Origin: Arcuatula senhousia | Lineage: Eukaryota > Mollusca > Bivalvia > Mytilida > Mytilidae | Direction of reading: 5' to 3' | NCBI GenBank assembly: GCA_963971305.1 | Contig: OZ020311.1 | Location: 6,696,001 to 6,760,000 of the forward strand | DNA length: 64,000 nucleotides | Notes under the pieces: generated by a model | What the model saw: only the letters and a program-made list of their open reading frames with translations | What the model was told of the DNA's origin: nothing | Databases searched by the model: none | Shown here: positions 56,501 to 59,099 of the stretch, piece after piece | How positions within the stretch are numbered: the stretch's first letter is position 1 | How the letters are laid out: every line of letters begins with the position of its first letter | Position numbers and translations under genes: made by a program

Positions 56501-58573
56501 AAATCTGATGCCATCCTACTGCTTCAGCATCAAAAGTTCTACAAAAGTGTCCATTTGGTCGAAGTTGTCAGATGATCCCTTATAGGGGTTACAGCCCCTT
56601 AAAGGTGAAAAATAGCGTTTTTTCATGTTTTTGGCTTACAAAATGCAAACTATTGCAGATAGAGAAAAGCTGTTGCTTGCTTAAATGTTCAGCTCATTTA
56701 GCTCTACAAAAGTCTCCATAGGGTCGCAGTTGTCAGATGACCCCTTATAAGGGGTTACAGCCCCTTAAAGGCGAAAAATAGTGTTTTTGGCCTATAGAAG
56801 GAAAACTTTTGCTGATAGAGAAAAGCTAATGCTTGCTTAAATGTTCAGCTCATTTAGTTCTACAAAAGTCTCAATAGGGTTGAAGTTGTCAGATGACCCT
56901 TTATAGGGGTTACAGCCCCTTAAAGGTGTTTTGGCCTATAGAATGAAAACTATTGCAAATAGGGAAAAGCTGTTGCTTGCTATAATGTTCAGCTCATTAA
57001 GCTCTACAAAAATCTCCATAGGTGTGAAGTTGTCAGATGACCCTTTATAGGGGTTACTGCCCCTTCAAGGCAAACAATAGTTTTTTGGCCTACAGAATGA
57101 AAACTATTGAAGATAGAGAAAAGCTTTTTCTTGCTTAAACATTCAGCTCATTTAGCTACACAAAAGTCTCCATAGAGTTCACATCAAGACCAGGTGAGCG
57201 ATTCAGGCTCCTGGGAGCCTCTTGTGTTTTAAATAAAGACCAATAAACCCATATTGTCCCATATTACGCATTGGCTACCTTTAGATTTGTTTAGATCTAT
57301 GTTTACATTTTTGTGCTTCCATAGTTTTTGAGGCTGGTTTCATCCACAAAAAGTGTTTGGTTTGTTCCACGTATAGTTTTACTGTTCTATTTGATCTGAC
57401 AGCATTTGTGATCTTGTTTTGTTAGGCCTATGTGCAGTCTATATAGTCCATTTAACGAACTTTATTTTGACCAATAGAGAAAAAGGCGGTAAAATTAACA
57501 ATATATTTCTTTTACAGACTTGGAACTCCAAACTATGTTTCCTAGATTCAGACAACGATGGGTTAACCAATGGAGAAGAACTAGGGGATCCTGGTTGTGA
57601 ATGGGTTCCTGGAACAGTGCCAGAAAATACTGTGAATATTTCACATCCAGGTAGGCCACATTTCTGTAACAATGTCAATATAATAAGGTCCAAAATTTTA
57701 GTGAACTTCTGCCCCAGGTAGAACTACATATAGCAAATTTCTCACCCAGGTAAGGCTAAAATTAGTAATTATGTTATACGTTTAATTCTAAATTTAGTTA
57801 ACTTCCAAGTCTGGTTAGTCTAAATTTAGTAATCATGTTATCCAAAATGGTCTAAATTTAGAAACTTTCTTATCCAGGTAAGTCTAAATTTAGTAATTTC
57901 ATCTAGGTAAATCTAAATTTAGTAATCATTTCATACAGGTTAGTCTAAATTTAGTAACTGTTTTTATCCAGGTAAGTCTATGTTTAGTCATTGTCACATC
58001 TAAGAAAATCAAAATTTAGTTACTCATCCAGGTAAGTCTAAATTTAATAACCTTCTGGGTCTTCTAATTTAGGCAAACTTAGTAACCCTATCATTCAGGT
58101 AAGTCTTGATGTTGATACCTTTTTCAACCAGTAAGTTTAAATTTGATAAAAACCTCCCCAGGCAAGTTTCAATTTGATAATCTTCTCAACCAGGAAACTG
58201 AAGAAATTATTATGGTTTTGAGTTTATTTTAGTTCCCATGTTAAAATGATTTGTGAAGAATGTAAAAGTTTAAAGTGTAGAACATAGGATACTAACAAAG
58301 ACGAACGATTAATCTTTTTTTTCAAATTTGAATCGTTACGTCTTTTATCATGACTTGCTACTCAGTAAAGTATAATTTTGAAAATACATAACCTGAGTAT
58401 GGTCGACCCTGCCTCTAAGAATTCATCAGACAATATATACATTGCTTTAAGCAGATAAATTATGCCTGTTCCCATAGAAAATTGATCATTTTAAATGACT
58501 CGTTACGTAGACATGTTTCAATATGATTCTGATTCACTATCTAATTGTTCTTACAGACGAAGCCTTAGTGTAA
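8574..58573 (+). CDS. Temptin-like secreted protein, join(8574..8579,10002..10196,57518..57650,58557..58573)
   Basis: Temptins are small secreted molluscan proteins; the Aplysia founder is a water-borne attractant pheromone component. The inferred product is about 116 residues. Residues 1-18 form a signal peptide (basic start, hydrophobic FYIVLVFPFCIG). The mature N-terminus (FQKFQNLIPNG) is followed by VPNPC, the WDGLGHINPRGG and RNPFGMDF blocks typical of temptins, then TW…LC, an acidic loop DSDNDGLTNGEE of the calcium-binding DxDxDG kind, LGDPGCEW and a C-terminal ISHP. All three junctions agree in phase (0, 0, 1). Exons 2 and 3 rest on protein similarity and exons 1 and 4 on splice logic. 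Introns are 1.4, 47.3 and 0.9 kb. No symbol is given because the orthologue cannot be fixed from here. Confidence 0.75.
10002..10196 (+). CDS. Temptin-like gene exon 2 (signal peptide and N-terminal half)
   Basis: The exon follows the acceptor ATTTGTAG and ends at AAG|GTTGGT, 65 codons in phase 0. It encodes the hydrophobic signal core FYIVLVFPFCIG and then the temptin N-terminal blocks (IPNGQKVPNPC, GLGHINPRGG, RNPFGMDF). The donor GTTGGT is weak. The open frame runs only four codons past the donor before TAA. Temptin proteins continue with a tryptophan segment after this point, which is what exon 3 begins with, 47 kb away. Confidence 0.88.
10625..10880 (+). repeat. tRNA-Val-like SINE
   Basis: The head GCCCGATACTGTAGTGGTTA then ACACGTC resembles the 5' half of tRNA-Val including the A box. 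About 35 bases later AGTTCGTGGCTCGATC resembles a B box. The unrelated tail runs to about 10880. It is a decayed single copy in intron 2. Confidence 0.6.
11755..12965 (-). pseudogene. Degenerate LINE reverse transcriptase fragment
   Basis: Read on the minus strand from 12965 downward, pieces of a non-LTR retrotransposon ORF2 appear in order. They are a KNGKALGLDQIPPG-like block near 12500, then LSLPSKVLVRVAVERIK, then GPSCTDQIAVLRCIIKQS followed by a NFVD remnant of RT motif A near 12100. After a deletion that removes the FADD catalytic region comes the C-terminal block GLQVFVNKGLRQIL, ending near 11755. Stops and frameshifts are frequent. The layout resembles RTE-like LINEs, but the clade is not certain. 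It is antisense to the host gene and inactive. Confidence 0.75.
13621..14395 (+). mobile_element. HINE-like element, family F2, copy 2
   Basis: The 5' hairpin is GTCTCGCCTGCGACGAATAG followed by TCGCTGAAGGCGAGAC, with a CGAA in the loop, then a GGCGGCGGCG tract. About four monomers of about 180 bp follow, each with 'AACTTTTTTGTAAGACTTTT', 'GGTATACAGACAGTT' and 'GTGACCCTGACCCCAT'. The 3' end has TGCCGGCATGCGAGACATAC as in copy 1. The monomers differ from copy 1, so this is a subfamily sharing only the ends. Confidence 0.75.
14525..16887. mobile_element. Giant palindromic transposon T2, copy 1
   Basis: The 2,363 bp element starts TATGGCACGTCAAACG and ends CGTTTGACGTGCCATA. Its arms are inverted copies of each other for about 1 kb (to about 15540 and from about 15910), leaving a loop of about 370 bp. 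TTAAC flanks both sides (14520-14524 and 16888-16892), a candidate 5 bp target duplication; TA duplication is the alternative. The outer arms are AT-rich 22 bp-like repeats (TTCAAAAACTTACAAATATA). Inner arms and loop carry sequence related to the 3' end of PLE family 1. There is no transposase. The left and right arms differ mainly by one repeat unit, so insertion is recent or the arms are being homogenised. Confidence 0.9.
16888..17639. other. AT-rich intronic stretch
   Basis: No gene and no repeat that I can assign. Confidence 0.4.
17640..18500 (+). repeat. Intronic duplicated module (a), first copy
   Basis: The segment GAGACGATGGATTATCATAT then CAGATATCTCTG is shared with 23.13 kb and 35.1 kb, as is the following 'catgctgaaa' stretch. 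Two inverted copies of the 'AAACAGGATCTA' motif occur at about 18340 and 18460; the forward form is in module (c) elsewhere. It is non-coding. Confidence 0.55.
18903..20298. mobile_element. Palindromic transposon T2, copy 2 (internally deleted)
   Basis: The ends are the same as copy 1 (TATGGCACGTC… and …GACGTGCCATA), with the same AT-rich repeats and the same PLE-3'-end-like block in both arms. It is 1,396 bp because the inner arms and loop of copy 1 (about 15250-16160) are missing; the arms meet at about 19618-19650. No 5 bp duplication is visible (tccta and ttttt), but TA lies at both ends. It encodes nothing. Confidence 0.88.
20450..20800 (+). repeat. Intronic duplicated module (d), copy 1
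   Basis: Marked by GGTGACGTCATTTAAGTCGT then CTGTAACC, 'attacatcatgacatgcaaatag', and TGTGATTGACATTGGTTTAA followed by GCTCTCAGAAGCC. The same order recurs at 23.9, 31.1, 35.85, 40.1, 43.9 and 48.05 kb in the same orientation. Confidence 0.65.
21010..21926 (-). mobile_element. HINE-like element, family F2, copy 3
   Basis: Reverse orientation. The 5' head is at the right (GCTCTGCTTCGCAGGCGAGAC, ending near 21920) and the 3' end at the left (AACAAGAGTTAACACTAAAG near 21008, then 'TCGCATGCCGGCA'). About four monomers carry GGGCATATGCATACCAAG and GGTCAAGGTCAAAAGATGGG, closely matching the monomers of copy 1. Confidence 0.78.
22100..22260 (+). repeat. Intronic duplicated module (f), copy 1
   Basis: Contains 'gtattacgtcactcaat', AGAGGTACTTTGGCGACAAC, TGAATTGAGCAATAAACAGC and 'gagtcattgacgtaaaac'. 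The same run occurs at 32.0, 32.2 and 42.76 kb. Confidence 0.65.
22420..22790 (-). repeat. Tandem repeat family F8, inverted copy
   Basis: Three degenerate units with TTCTATAAGTGGTCATCTAT and 'gcatgcgctgtgctcag' are the reverse complement of the units at 55.13-55.73 kb (ATGACCACTTATAGAAGAAT). The 106-codon forward frame is a by-product. Confidence 0.6.
23120..24270 (+). repeat. Intronic duplicated block α, modules a-c-d
   Basis: Module (a) at 23125 (GATTGGCATATCAGTGATCT), module (c) at about 23484 ('ctgtcatctgaagcctggttc', 'GTTTCCGGAGAGCTGAAAGG') and module (d) at about 23915 follow in the order seen again from 35.1 kb. At about 23200 a short inverted piece of PLE family-2 end (GCAGAGGTACCAATGGGG) is embedded. 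Confidence 0.6.
25668..26401 (+). mobile_element. Helitron-like element, family F4, nested in T1
   Basis: It begins with TC after a host A (A25667|TC) and ends CTAG before a host T (CTAG26401|T). The 5' end is a strong hairpin, CCCCGCGCT-agcga-AGCGCGGGG. The 3' end has the subterminal inverted repeat GCGCGGGG, then hairpin GCAGC-gtg-GCTGC (26380-26392) five bases before CTAG. These are the hallmarks of a Helitron inserted between A and T. Inside are three monomers with 'TTTGATAATGCCCCTAGGGG' and 'CTGAAACTTGGCT'. There is no Rep-helicase coding. Confidence 0.82.
26415..26810 (+). mobile_element. HINE-like fragment related to family F5, nested in T1
   Basis: It opens TATACCCTCGACTTTAAGAA then CAGGGGTATA (a hairpin), followed by GTCTGTCCGTTCGTTCGTAC. 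Two degenerate monomers repeat GTACATACATGCAAAATTTT and 'ttggggtataatacc'. The right end is unclear. Confidence 0.45.
28370..29470 (+). repeat. Intronic duplicated block α, modules g-h-i
   Basis: Three modules recur in the same order at 37.88-39.73 kb. They are (g) 'tttcatctcgatgt' with 'attggactcttct' and 'aattcagaacagtc'; (h) 'caattgataaaaac' with 'gttatttct'; and (i) TATATCATTTTCATTGCTCC, 'ttgacctcatgctgct', TCTAGCCAGTAATAAATAAA, and 'gatgacttaagatcatagag'. Module (i) also occurs at about 45.77 kb. No coding was seen. Confidence 0.65.
29472..30911 (-). mobile_element. HINE-like element, family F3, copy 1
   Basis: Reverse orientation. The 5' hairpin is at the right (CTCACATGACCCTTCGGGTC then AGGTGAG, 30882-30909; in sense CCCGAAGGG at the loop) beside the GGACGCCAAGTGATG head. 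The 3' end is at the left, with hairpin AGGCTCccaGGAGCCT and CTCACCTG as subterminal inverted repeat. About 2.5 monomers of about 510 bp each hold TTTTTAGCCACAGCGGCCAT (about 29705, 30215, 30713) and 'TTGGACTTAAAGTGTCAGAG'. Confidence 0.8.
31070..32340 (+). repeat. Intronic duplicated block α, modules d'-f-f
   Basis: Module (d') at 31075-31520 is nearly identical over about 400 bp to 40080-40525, including TGAAGTGAGGATTTCGAATC and 'atatgaaatgttgcctgaaaatagg'. Module (f) follows twice, at 32005 and 32215, with TTGAATTGAGCAATAAACAG in each. Confidence 0.7.
33620..34612 (+). mobile_element. HINE-like element, family F1, copy B
   Basis: It starts TTTTTATACGATCGCAAAC with a GTCGTCGTCGTCGT tract. 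Four degenerate monomers follow with 'CACAATAACTTTAGTTCTAG', 'GGGCAAAA' and 'CCTTACCATTAAACCATA'. Then come GCATGTGTCCAGAACAATTG and an end with GGTCGTATATAGCTGCGCTC then GCCGAAGCTTTTTAT. The end holds the subterminal inverted repeat of the head and a short GCTGCGCTCGCCGAAGC hairpin. Confidence 0.75.
34740..35065. repeat. Palindromic GC-island repeat
   Basis: CTATTTCCCTAGGGATATAG occurs in two variants (about 34749 and 34779). GGCGTGGC occurs twice (34850, 34881). A hairpin-forming core has GGTACTTACCATTTCCCTCG, then GCGCTACGCGC and a near-inverse ending GTAAGTACC. AACAATTG lies near both ends (34932 and 35037), so the right half may be one small palindromic element. No coding was seen. Confidence 0.5.
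35095..36115 (+). repeat. Intronic duplicated block β, modules a-c-d
   Basis: The order is the same as 23.1-24.2 kb: GATTGGCATATCAGAAATCT (module a), 'caatgtcgtctgaagcctggttcc' with TTTCCGAAGAGCTGAAAGG (c), then 'gcgattatcactaaaatgtcg' and 'aattaataaatttcattgttaa' (d). Confidence 0.65.
36170..36945 (-). mobile_element. HINE-like element, family F5
   Basis: Reverse orientation. The right-end head reads, in sense, ACCCCCGCTTGAAAAGGGGT (a hairpin with a GAA loop) then GTCCGTCCGCCCGTCC. Four monomers of about 175 bp repeat 'GGTGCACATCTACAT', TTTCATGAAAATCC, TTTAGGAGGAGTTGCGGATA and 'AGTCCATGTTTTGCTATGG'. The left end has TACCCCCGCCCCC. Confidence 0.72.
37048..37820 (+). mobile_element. HINE-like element, family F1, copy C
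   Basis: It starts TTTTTATACGACCGCAAAA with GTTGTCGTCGTCGTC, has about three monomers with GGGGCCCAAAAGGGGCCAAA, and ends TTGCGGTCGTATCATGCTGC followed by GCTTGGCGAAGC. Head and tail carry TACGACCGCAA in inverted form. Confidence 0.78.
37880..38169 (+). repeat. Intronic duplicated block β, module g
   Basis: It matches 28.39-28.72 kb: 'cttctctgatatggttcaatg', 'ttctgttttatagcttcaacattttatt', TTTTCATCTCGATGTGATGG and 'gagatattggactcttct'. The next bases enter a minus-strand PLE 3' end. Confidence 0.6.
38170..38695 (-). pseudogene. PLE family-1 3' fragment (P3)
   Basis: On the minus strand the last PLE coding block is seen near 38690-38560 (LIRHRFLRDRLLEQGYKK, as downstream of the RT at 59.8 kb). 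It is followed by the family-1 3' sequence, with CCTCAATATCCCTATTGTGT, 'GATCGCAATGGAAGAGGGAG' and CCAAGTCAGGACCATTACGA. The 96-codon frame in the 3' part also appears as a frame in the 60.0 kb copy but looks like UTR. Confidence 0.65.
38925..39455 (-). pseudogene. PLE family-2 C-terminal fragment (P2)
   Basis: Minus strand 39454-39206 is an uninterrupted 82-codon piece of a PLE protein: SQLIRYSRACGTFIDFLSRA, the LTQKLLTQGYV and LKKFYGRHH blocks, and KYGISISQISADVG, ending in a stop. The family-2 3' end follows (ACGGGTGTGCTATAGCAAGC in sense) and closes with CCCATTGGTACCTCTGCTTC near 38930. The RT core is absent. It lies 230 bp from P3 in the same orientation. Confidence 0.75.
39456..41500 (+). 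repeat. Intronic duplicated block β, modules i-d' with local tandem copy
   Basis: Module (i) at 39456-39730 and module (d') at 40080-40525 match 28.98-29.29 and 31.07-31.52 kb. A tandem duplication shifted by about 365 bp follows: TGCTGGATTTGGCTTTCCT at about 40624 and 40987, and ATATCGATATACAGC at about 40722 and 41105. Another partial (d') tail lies at 41165-41480. Confidence 0.65.
41647..41780. other. Cluster of short perfect hairpins
   Basis: Three strong inverted repeats lie within 134 bp: TATAGTC-gt-GACTATA (41647-41662), TGTCATGGG-8-CCCATGACA (41702-41727) and CTGCTCCA-19-TGGAGCAG (41746-41780), the last extended outward by TGTC/GACA. The local base composition is more GC-rich than its surroundings. 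It is either a structured RNA remnant or the end of an unknown element. Confidence 0.5.
42640..42905 (+). repeat. Intronic duplicated module (f), block β
   Basis: 'tacgtattacgtcatttaat', TTCTTTGGCGACAACTTTAT, TGAATTGAGCAATAAACAAC and 'gattctttgacgtaaaag' match 32.0 and 22.1 kb. The preceding 'tttccgggtcacttctgcttcataactttatctgc' also matches 31.92 kb. Confidence 0.65.
43018..43349. mobile_element. MITE with GATCGATC palindromes
   Basis: A 332 bp element flanked by TA on each side, with 14 bp inverted ends GACCCCGTTTACAC and GTGTAAACGGGGTC. TA duplication suits a Tc1/mariner-type MITE. The interior has four AAAGATCGAT(C)TTT-type palindromes and repeated 'GAATCGATT'. It encodes nothing; the 103-codon frame across it is chance. 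Confidence 0.8.
43400..44270 (+). repeat. Intronic duplicated block γ, modules c-d
   Basis: GATCCTGTTTCCGACATTCA with 'gatgaaaggttttgcgt' (c) is followed by GGTGACGTCTTAATTAAGTC (d), 'gttattgatatcggtttaagctc' and 'caagtgtcacaatattta', as in the other blocks. Confidence 0.6.
43687..43713 (+). repeat. (TG)n microsatellite
   Basis: About 13 uninterrupted TG units followed by a short TATATA run. Confidence 0.95.
44385..44770 (-). repeat. PLE family-1 3' end fragments (P6)
   Basis: Two overlapping degenerate minus-strand copies. 'AACACAAAACAAAACACAGT' and 'GTGGTCATCTCAGTA' are followed by 'AAAATTACCGAACTCGGAGG' and 'CCTCCCTCCTCATTGCGATC', then a second 'ATGATCATCTCATCA'. They match the sequence after the RT at 60.0-60.26 kb. 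No coding is retained. Confidence 0.6.
44830..45000 (+). repeat. Intronic duplicated module (g'), block γ
   Basis: TTTTTAGTCTGATAATCAAA and 'atttccaatggttgaacttgttacgg' are shared with 54.2-54.33 kb, and less closely with 28.55 and 38.08 kb. Confidence 0.55.
45345..45625 (+). repeat. PLE family-2 3' end fragment (P7)
   Basis: 'ccggatttgacc', GACGGGTGTGCTATAGCAAG, TTACTCTTCCGGAGCACCCG and 'gactggagttcacgttgctg' match the ends of P1 and P2. No RT sequence precedes it. Confidence 0.65.
45640..45980 (+). repeat. Intronic duplicated module (i), block γ
   Basis: 'tatcacttttattgctc', 'tttgacctcatgctgcta', 'cttgctgttatattg' and 'gacttacgatctaagagatt' follow the order of 28.98 and 39.46 kb with more divergence. 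Confidence 0.55.
46134..47397 (+). mobile_element. HINE-like element, family F1, copy D
   Basis: The head TACGACCGCAATTTTTTGCG then ATCGTAT is a near-perfect hairpin, followed by repeated GTCGTTGTCG. About four long monomers hold 'GGGGTCAAAAAGGGGCCA' and TTGTATTCCTCAATAAATTC. The 3' end has GCATGTGTCCAAGGCATTTG, TTGCGGTCGTATCATGCTGC and GCTCGGCGTAGC. Confidence 0.78.
47500..48420 (+). repeat. Intronic duplicated block, modules c-d
   Basis: 'gttgtctgaggcttggttcctg' with TTTCCGGAGAAATGAAAGG (c), then GGTGACGTCATTAAAGTTGT, 'tattacagcatgaca' and 'ttgacattgttttaagc' (d). It is the same order as blocks α, β and γ. Confidence 0.6.
48514..49528 (+). mobile_element. HINE-like element, family F1, copy E
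   Basis: It starts CTTTTTATACGACCGCAAAA and ends TTGCGGTCGTATCATGCTGC then GCTCGGCGAAGCTTTTTAT. CTTTTTAT is present at both edges. Three to four monomers hold 'CACAATAACTTTTGTTTTGG', 'GTGAAATTTTACAATTATGT' and 'GGGGCCAAAAAGGGG'. Confidence 0.8.
49640..49795 (-). repeat. PLE family-1 3' end fragment (P5)
   Basis: 'ATTCCAGAGAAAATGATGAT' with GGTCTTGACTTGGTACAGGC and 'TTTCATGGCACCAAACATG' matches the minus-strand PLE 3' ends at 38.2 and 44.6 kb. It ends about 60 bp before the 5' end of the LINE. Confidence 0.55.
49857..50036 (+). CDS. LINE gag-like zinc-knuckle segment (5' truncated)
   Basis: The open frame from 49857 to the TAG at 50034-50036 ends with two CX2CX4HX4C knuckles, CWFCGEHNHVTRNC and CHRCKELGHKERFC, separated by eleven residues. 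This nucleic-acid-binding module closes ORF1 in many LINEs. The frame upstream is cut by the element's truncation. The following endonuclease lies in the same frame after the TAG, so either ORF1 and ORF2 are separated by a single stop or the TAG is a mutation in a fused ORF. It would bind the element RNA. Confidence 0.8.
   Translation, partial: RYDTIGRLDRSVRADNSDEKVGCWFCGEHNHVTRNCRHGDYLMCHRCKELGHKERFCNF
50037..50605 (+). CDS. LINE AP-type endonuclease, N-terminal part
   Basis: In the frame of the zinc knuckles the sequence continues with a basic linker (SRRHRRGG, about 50120-50150), then INVNFLNVRGMRSK, the start of an exonuclease/endonuclease/phosphatase fold, and FCIAETFL with the catalytic glutamate. 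The first in-frame ATG is at 50205. The frame then runs to 50699, but the family sequence leaves it near 50600 because of a one-base frameshift: the conserved GDFN motif is in the next frame. Role: nicking target DNA for target-primed reverse transcription. Confidence 0.82.
50564..53605 (+). CDS. LINE endonuclease C-terminus and reverse transcriptase
   Basis: The frame is 1,013 codons; the meaningful part begins near 50600. It completes the endonuclease with GDFNGR (~15-20), SAIDYILLS and SDH (106-108). The RT follows: a GKAPCIDGIPNEFL block, NNYRGITLSSNVYKLFS, the QGAFRKDR block, AFLDLSKAFDRVW (motif A, ~495), GVKQGCILSPTLFS (motif B), LLFADDVVLFSKS with the catalytic FADD (~595) and a KCNIMAIGK-like KSKVMAIG. 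Near ~912 is CDLC-x8-H-x4-C (CDLCTENVSEDLSHVLFDC). No in-frame stop interrupts the RT, so it could still be functional. Listed start codons upstream of the frameshift are artefacts. Confidence 0.92.
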   Translation: MCLFSSQGYEICLSGDFNGRCLKQCDISRKTIIFDNNHSYNGHRLKQFTEAADLTIANAVDPCEGFHTRILNNQRSAIDYILLSNKLAEIIRQVYIDEEGQYDLHSDHVILSVSLTQSKLKKRTKVRVENDISFWKINDSTNWDSFQQLLVSAFPDSWIQASHDINEVWNIWKGKVNKAAEQTIPKASRVKNYRNFWDKDLANMLKARQDANKLQRRHNKKHPSDSELGKSISSLYRKRKETLHNAIKQKEIQGKIKLFEKNKGYQKNSKAFWNLLKGPREKRTVSQIIDPMRNNNLVEDEDELSECLIKHFDSIGKDTTITTEYREKVCNFISEKQHAHFSDENTMSLLFTKESILNSIKKLKSGKAPCIDGIPNEFLEYGGEAITRTLVDMFTLMTDLEVIPDEWHKGIIKPLHKSGSVYNLNNYRGITLSSNVYKLFSRTIESKIVEHLENSNMLGESQGAFRKDRRIEDHIFTLQGICSLAKSSKKPLYIAFLDLSKAFDRVWREGLLFKLWESGIQGKTWRLIKEIYRNVQNKVLFGDIESDFFEQEYGVKQGCILSPTLFSVLMNDLVQMLNESNIGVNLASQVINCLLFADDVVLFSKSPKELQTQLQISHEFSKKWNLKFNASKSKVMAIGKRINQNANWKLGDESLEEVTEYKYLGYYFNNSLRSNYHVNKYLQEKGENQINYMIRVLEEHGDFNRFNFGDALWNSVVMPSLTHASAVWMPLSNSSKDILERLQYKAAKVIIRTKLNVPKVAILLELGWEPITAFIDRQRVTYFQRLLELPDHRLCKMVFNEMRNESNESFWGYESKILQTISNVNNTNVPIESLNKRHLTGLIGSYTREKLFEEVQSKSSLDNYRQFHIIKGRQAYLNEGNFRESRLKLLARTKTLPINEYLHRMNMSQHNTCDLCTENVSEDLSHVLFDCPIYDYIRNEYSELLESNIDFPYHTGENSTVYFTELLPNTKLQFLIGDIGYVFSNDVGQFYDCLGRMFLSECFNLRSKLLQEN
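53831..54169. other. AT-rich intronic stretch
   Basis: I see nothing assignable here after the LINE tail. Confidence 0.4.
54170..54340 (+). repeat. Intronic duplicated module (g'), last copy
   Basis: 'atggttcttcaagggatgc', TTTTAGTCTGATAATCATAT and 'ttccaatggctgaatttgttacg' match 44.84-44.95 kb. Confidence 0.55.
54341..55129. other. AT-rich intronic stretch
   Basis: No coding exon and no assignable repeat. Confidence 0.4.
55130..55730 (+). repeat. Tandem repeat family F8
   Basis: Four units of about 145 bp start near 55146, 55283, 55430 and 55576. Each contains 'CACCTAGTGATGCTWAGCACA', TGTGACCTATATTTTCCGCA and TGAATGACCACTTATAGAAG. The array resembles the monomer core of a HINE, but I could not identify terminal hairpins. 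An inverted relative is at 22.42-22.79 kb. Confidence 0.75.
56235..57226 (+). mobile_element. HINE-like element, family F3, copy 2
   Basis: It opens with a perfect 13 bp hairpin with GAA loop: GCTCACCTGGACC-gaa-GGTCCAGGTGAGC (56238-56266). Then come 'cacttggcgtccgtcgtcgtc' and TTTAATGAAACTTGG. About four units of about 150 bp hold GTTGTCAGATGACCCCTTAT and 'ggggttacagccccttaaagg'. The 3' end has the subterminal inverted repeat CCAGGTGAGC, hairpin AGGCTC-ctgg-GAGCCT (57205-57220) and CTTGTG. It is opposite in orientation to copy 1. Confidence 0.85.
57518..57650 (+). CDS. Temptin-like gene exon 3 (calcium-loop half)
   Basis: Acceptor TTTCTTTTACAG, 133 bases, phase 0 in and phase 1 out, donor CCAG|GTAGGC. 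It encodes TWNSKLCFLDSDNDGLTNGE and continues ELGDPGCEWVPGTVPEN to ISHP. The DSDNDGLTNGEE run is an EF-hand-like acidic loop, and LC, GC and the tryptophans match temptin C-terminal halves. The native donor is weaker than several copies in the array that follows. If unspliced, the frame stays open 23 more codons to TAG at 57720, adding a tail with two cysteines. Confidence 0.9.
57651..58200 (+). repeat. Minisatellite of 5' splice-site-like units
   Basis: About 14 degenerate units of about 30-35 bp have the consensus ATCCAG-GTAAGTCTAAAT followed by TTAGTAA, beginning at the exon-3 donor itself. GT sites in near-consensus context lie at 57750, 57814, 57878, 57939, 57972, 58032, 58099 and 58131. 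Those at 57878, 57972, 58032 and 58099 are perfect CAG|GTAAGT. A GC variant (CAG|GCAAGT) is at 58162. CTAAATTTAG in each unit is itself palindromic. Confidence 0.85.
58557..58573 (+). CDS. Temptin-like gene exon 4 (C-terminal end)
   Basis: A good acceptor (AATTGTTCTTACAG) is followed by ACGAAGCCTTAGTGTAA. With the G left from exon 3 this reads Asp-Glu-Ala-Leu-Val-stop. Phase fits, and an AATAAA lies 33 bases after the stop, so the gene appears to close here. Temptins usually have glycine after the His-Pro at this point; Asp is unusual, so a different terminal exon or use of the read-through tail remains possible. Confidence 0.55.
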
Positions 58574-58605
58574 CGACTTTAATCATTTACTGAAAAGAAT
58601 GAAAC

Positions 58606-58611
58606 AATAAA
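58606..58611 (+). terminator. Polyadenylation signal of temptin-like gene
   Basis: AATAAA lies 33 bases downstream of the inferred stop at 58571-58573. The 3' UTR would be only about 50-60 bases. Confidence 0.55.
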
Positions 58612-59099
58612 AAGACAGATGAAATTTTCAGTAATGTAAACATCGTTAAGAATATAAACATGATAAATCGAATTTAGATCTCCACACGTGCATTAGATTA
58701 CAATAAGTATTTTGATTTAAAACCTTAAATCTGCAAATTTCAATTGAAACATGTGACGTCAACATTCGAAATCTTTTCGGTGCATTTAAATGATCTTTAA
58801 TTTCTGAACTTTTTTATTTTAATCTATATAATTTTAAATTTATATGTTATTTTAAAACCTTGTTACCATGTTATTTTCAGTTTTAATATATCTCGGTGCA
58901 TTAGATGTTATCATAGATTTTGATTGTCCTTAACATATAGATGTAAAATATCAATTGAAAATAGGGGTCACCATTCATTTCATTTTTTTTTAAGTGAAAC
59001 TTCAATTTTTCTATATAGAATATGTGGATCAGAAAGCTATAGAAGAACCATAGAAATAATTCCCATCAAAATCTGGAGTAGAATCCATATTCAAAAGTT

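Larger units (their letters stand above)
10197..57517 (+). other. 47.3 kb intron 2 of the temptin-like gene
   Basis: The interval between exons 2 and 3 contains nearly all transposable elements of the window and a series of internally duplicated non-TE modules. I found no other supported host exon on either strand inside it. Phase is 0/0 across the intron, and the exon-3 acceptor has a good pyrimidine tract (TTTCTTTTACAG). Confidence 0.75.
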
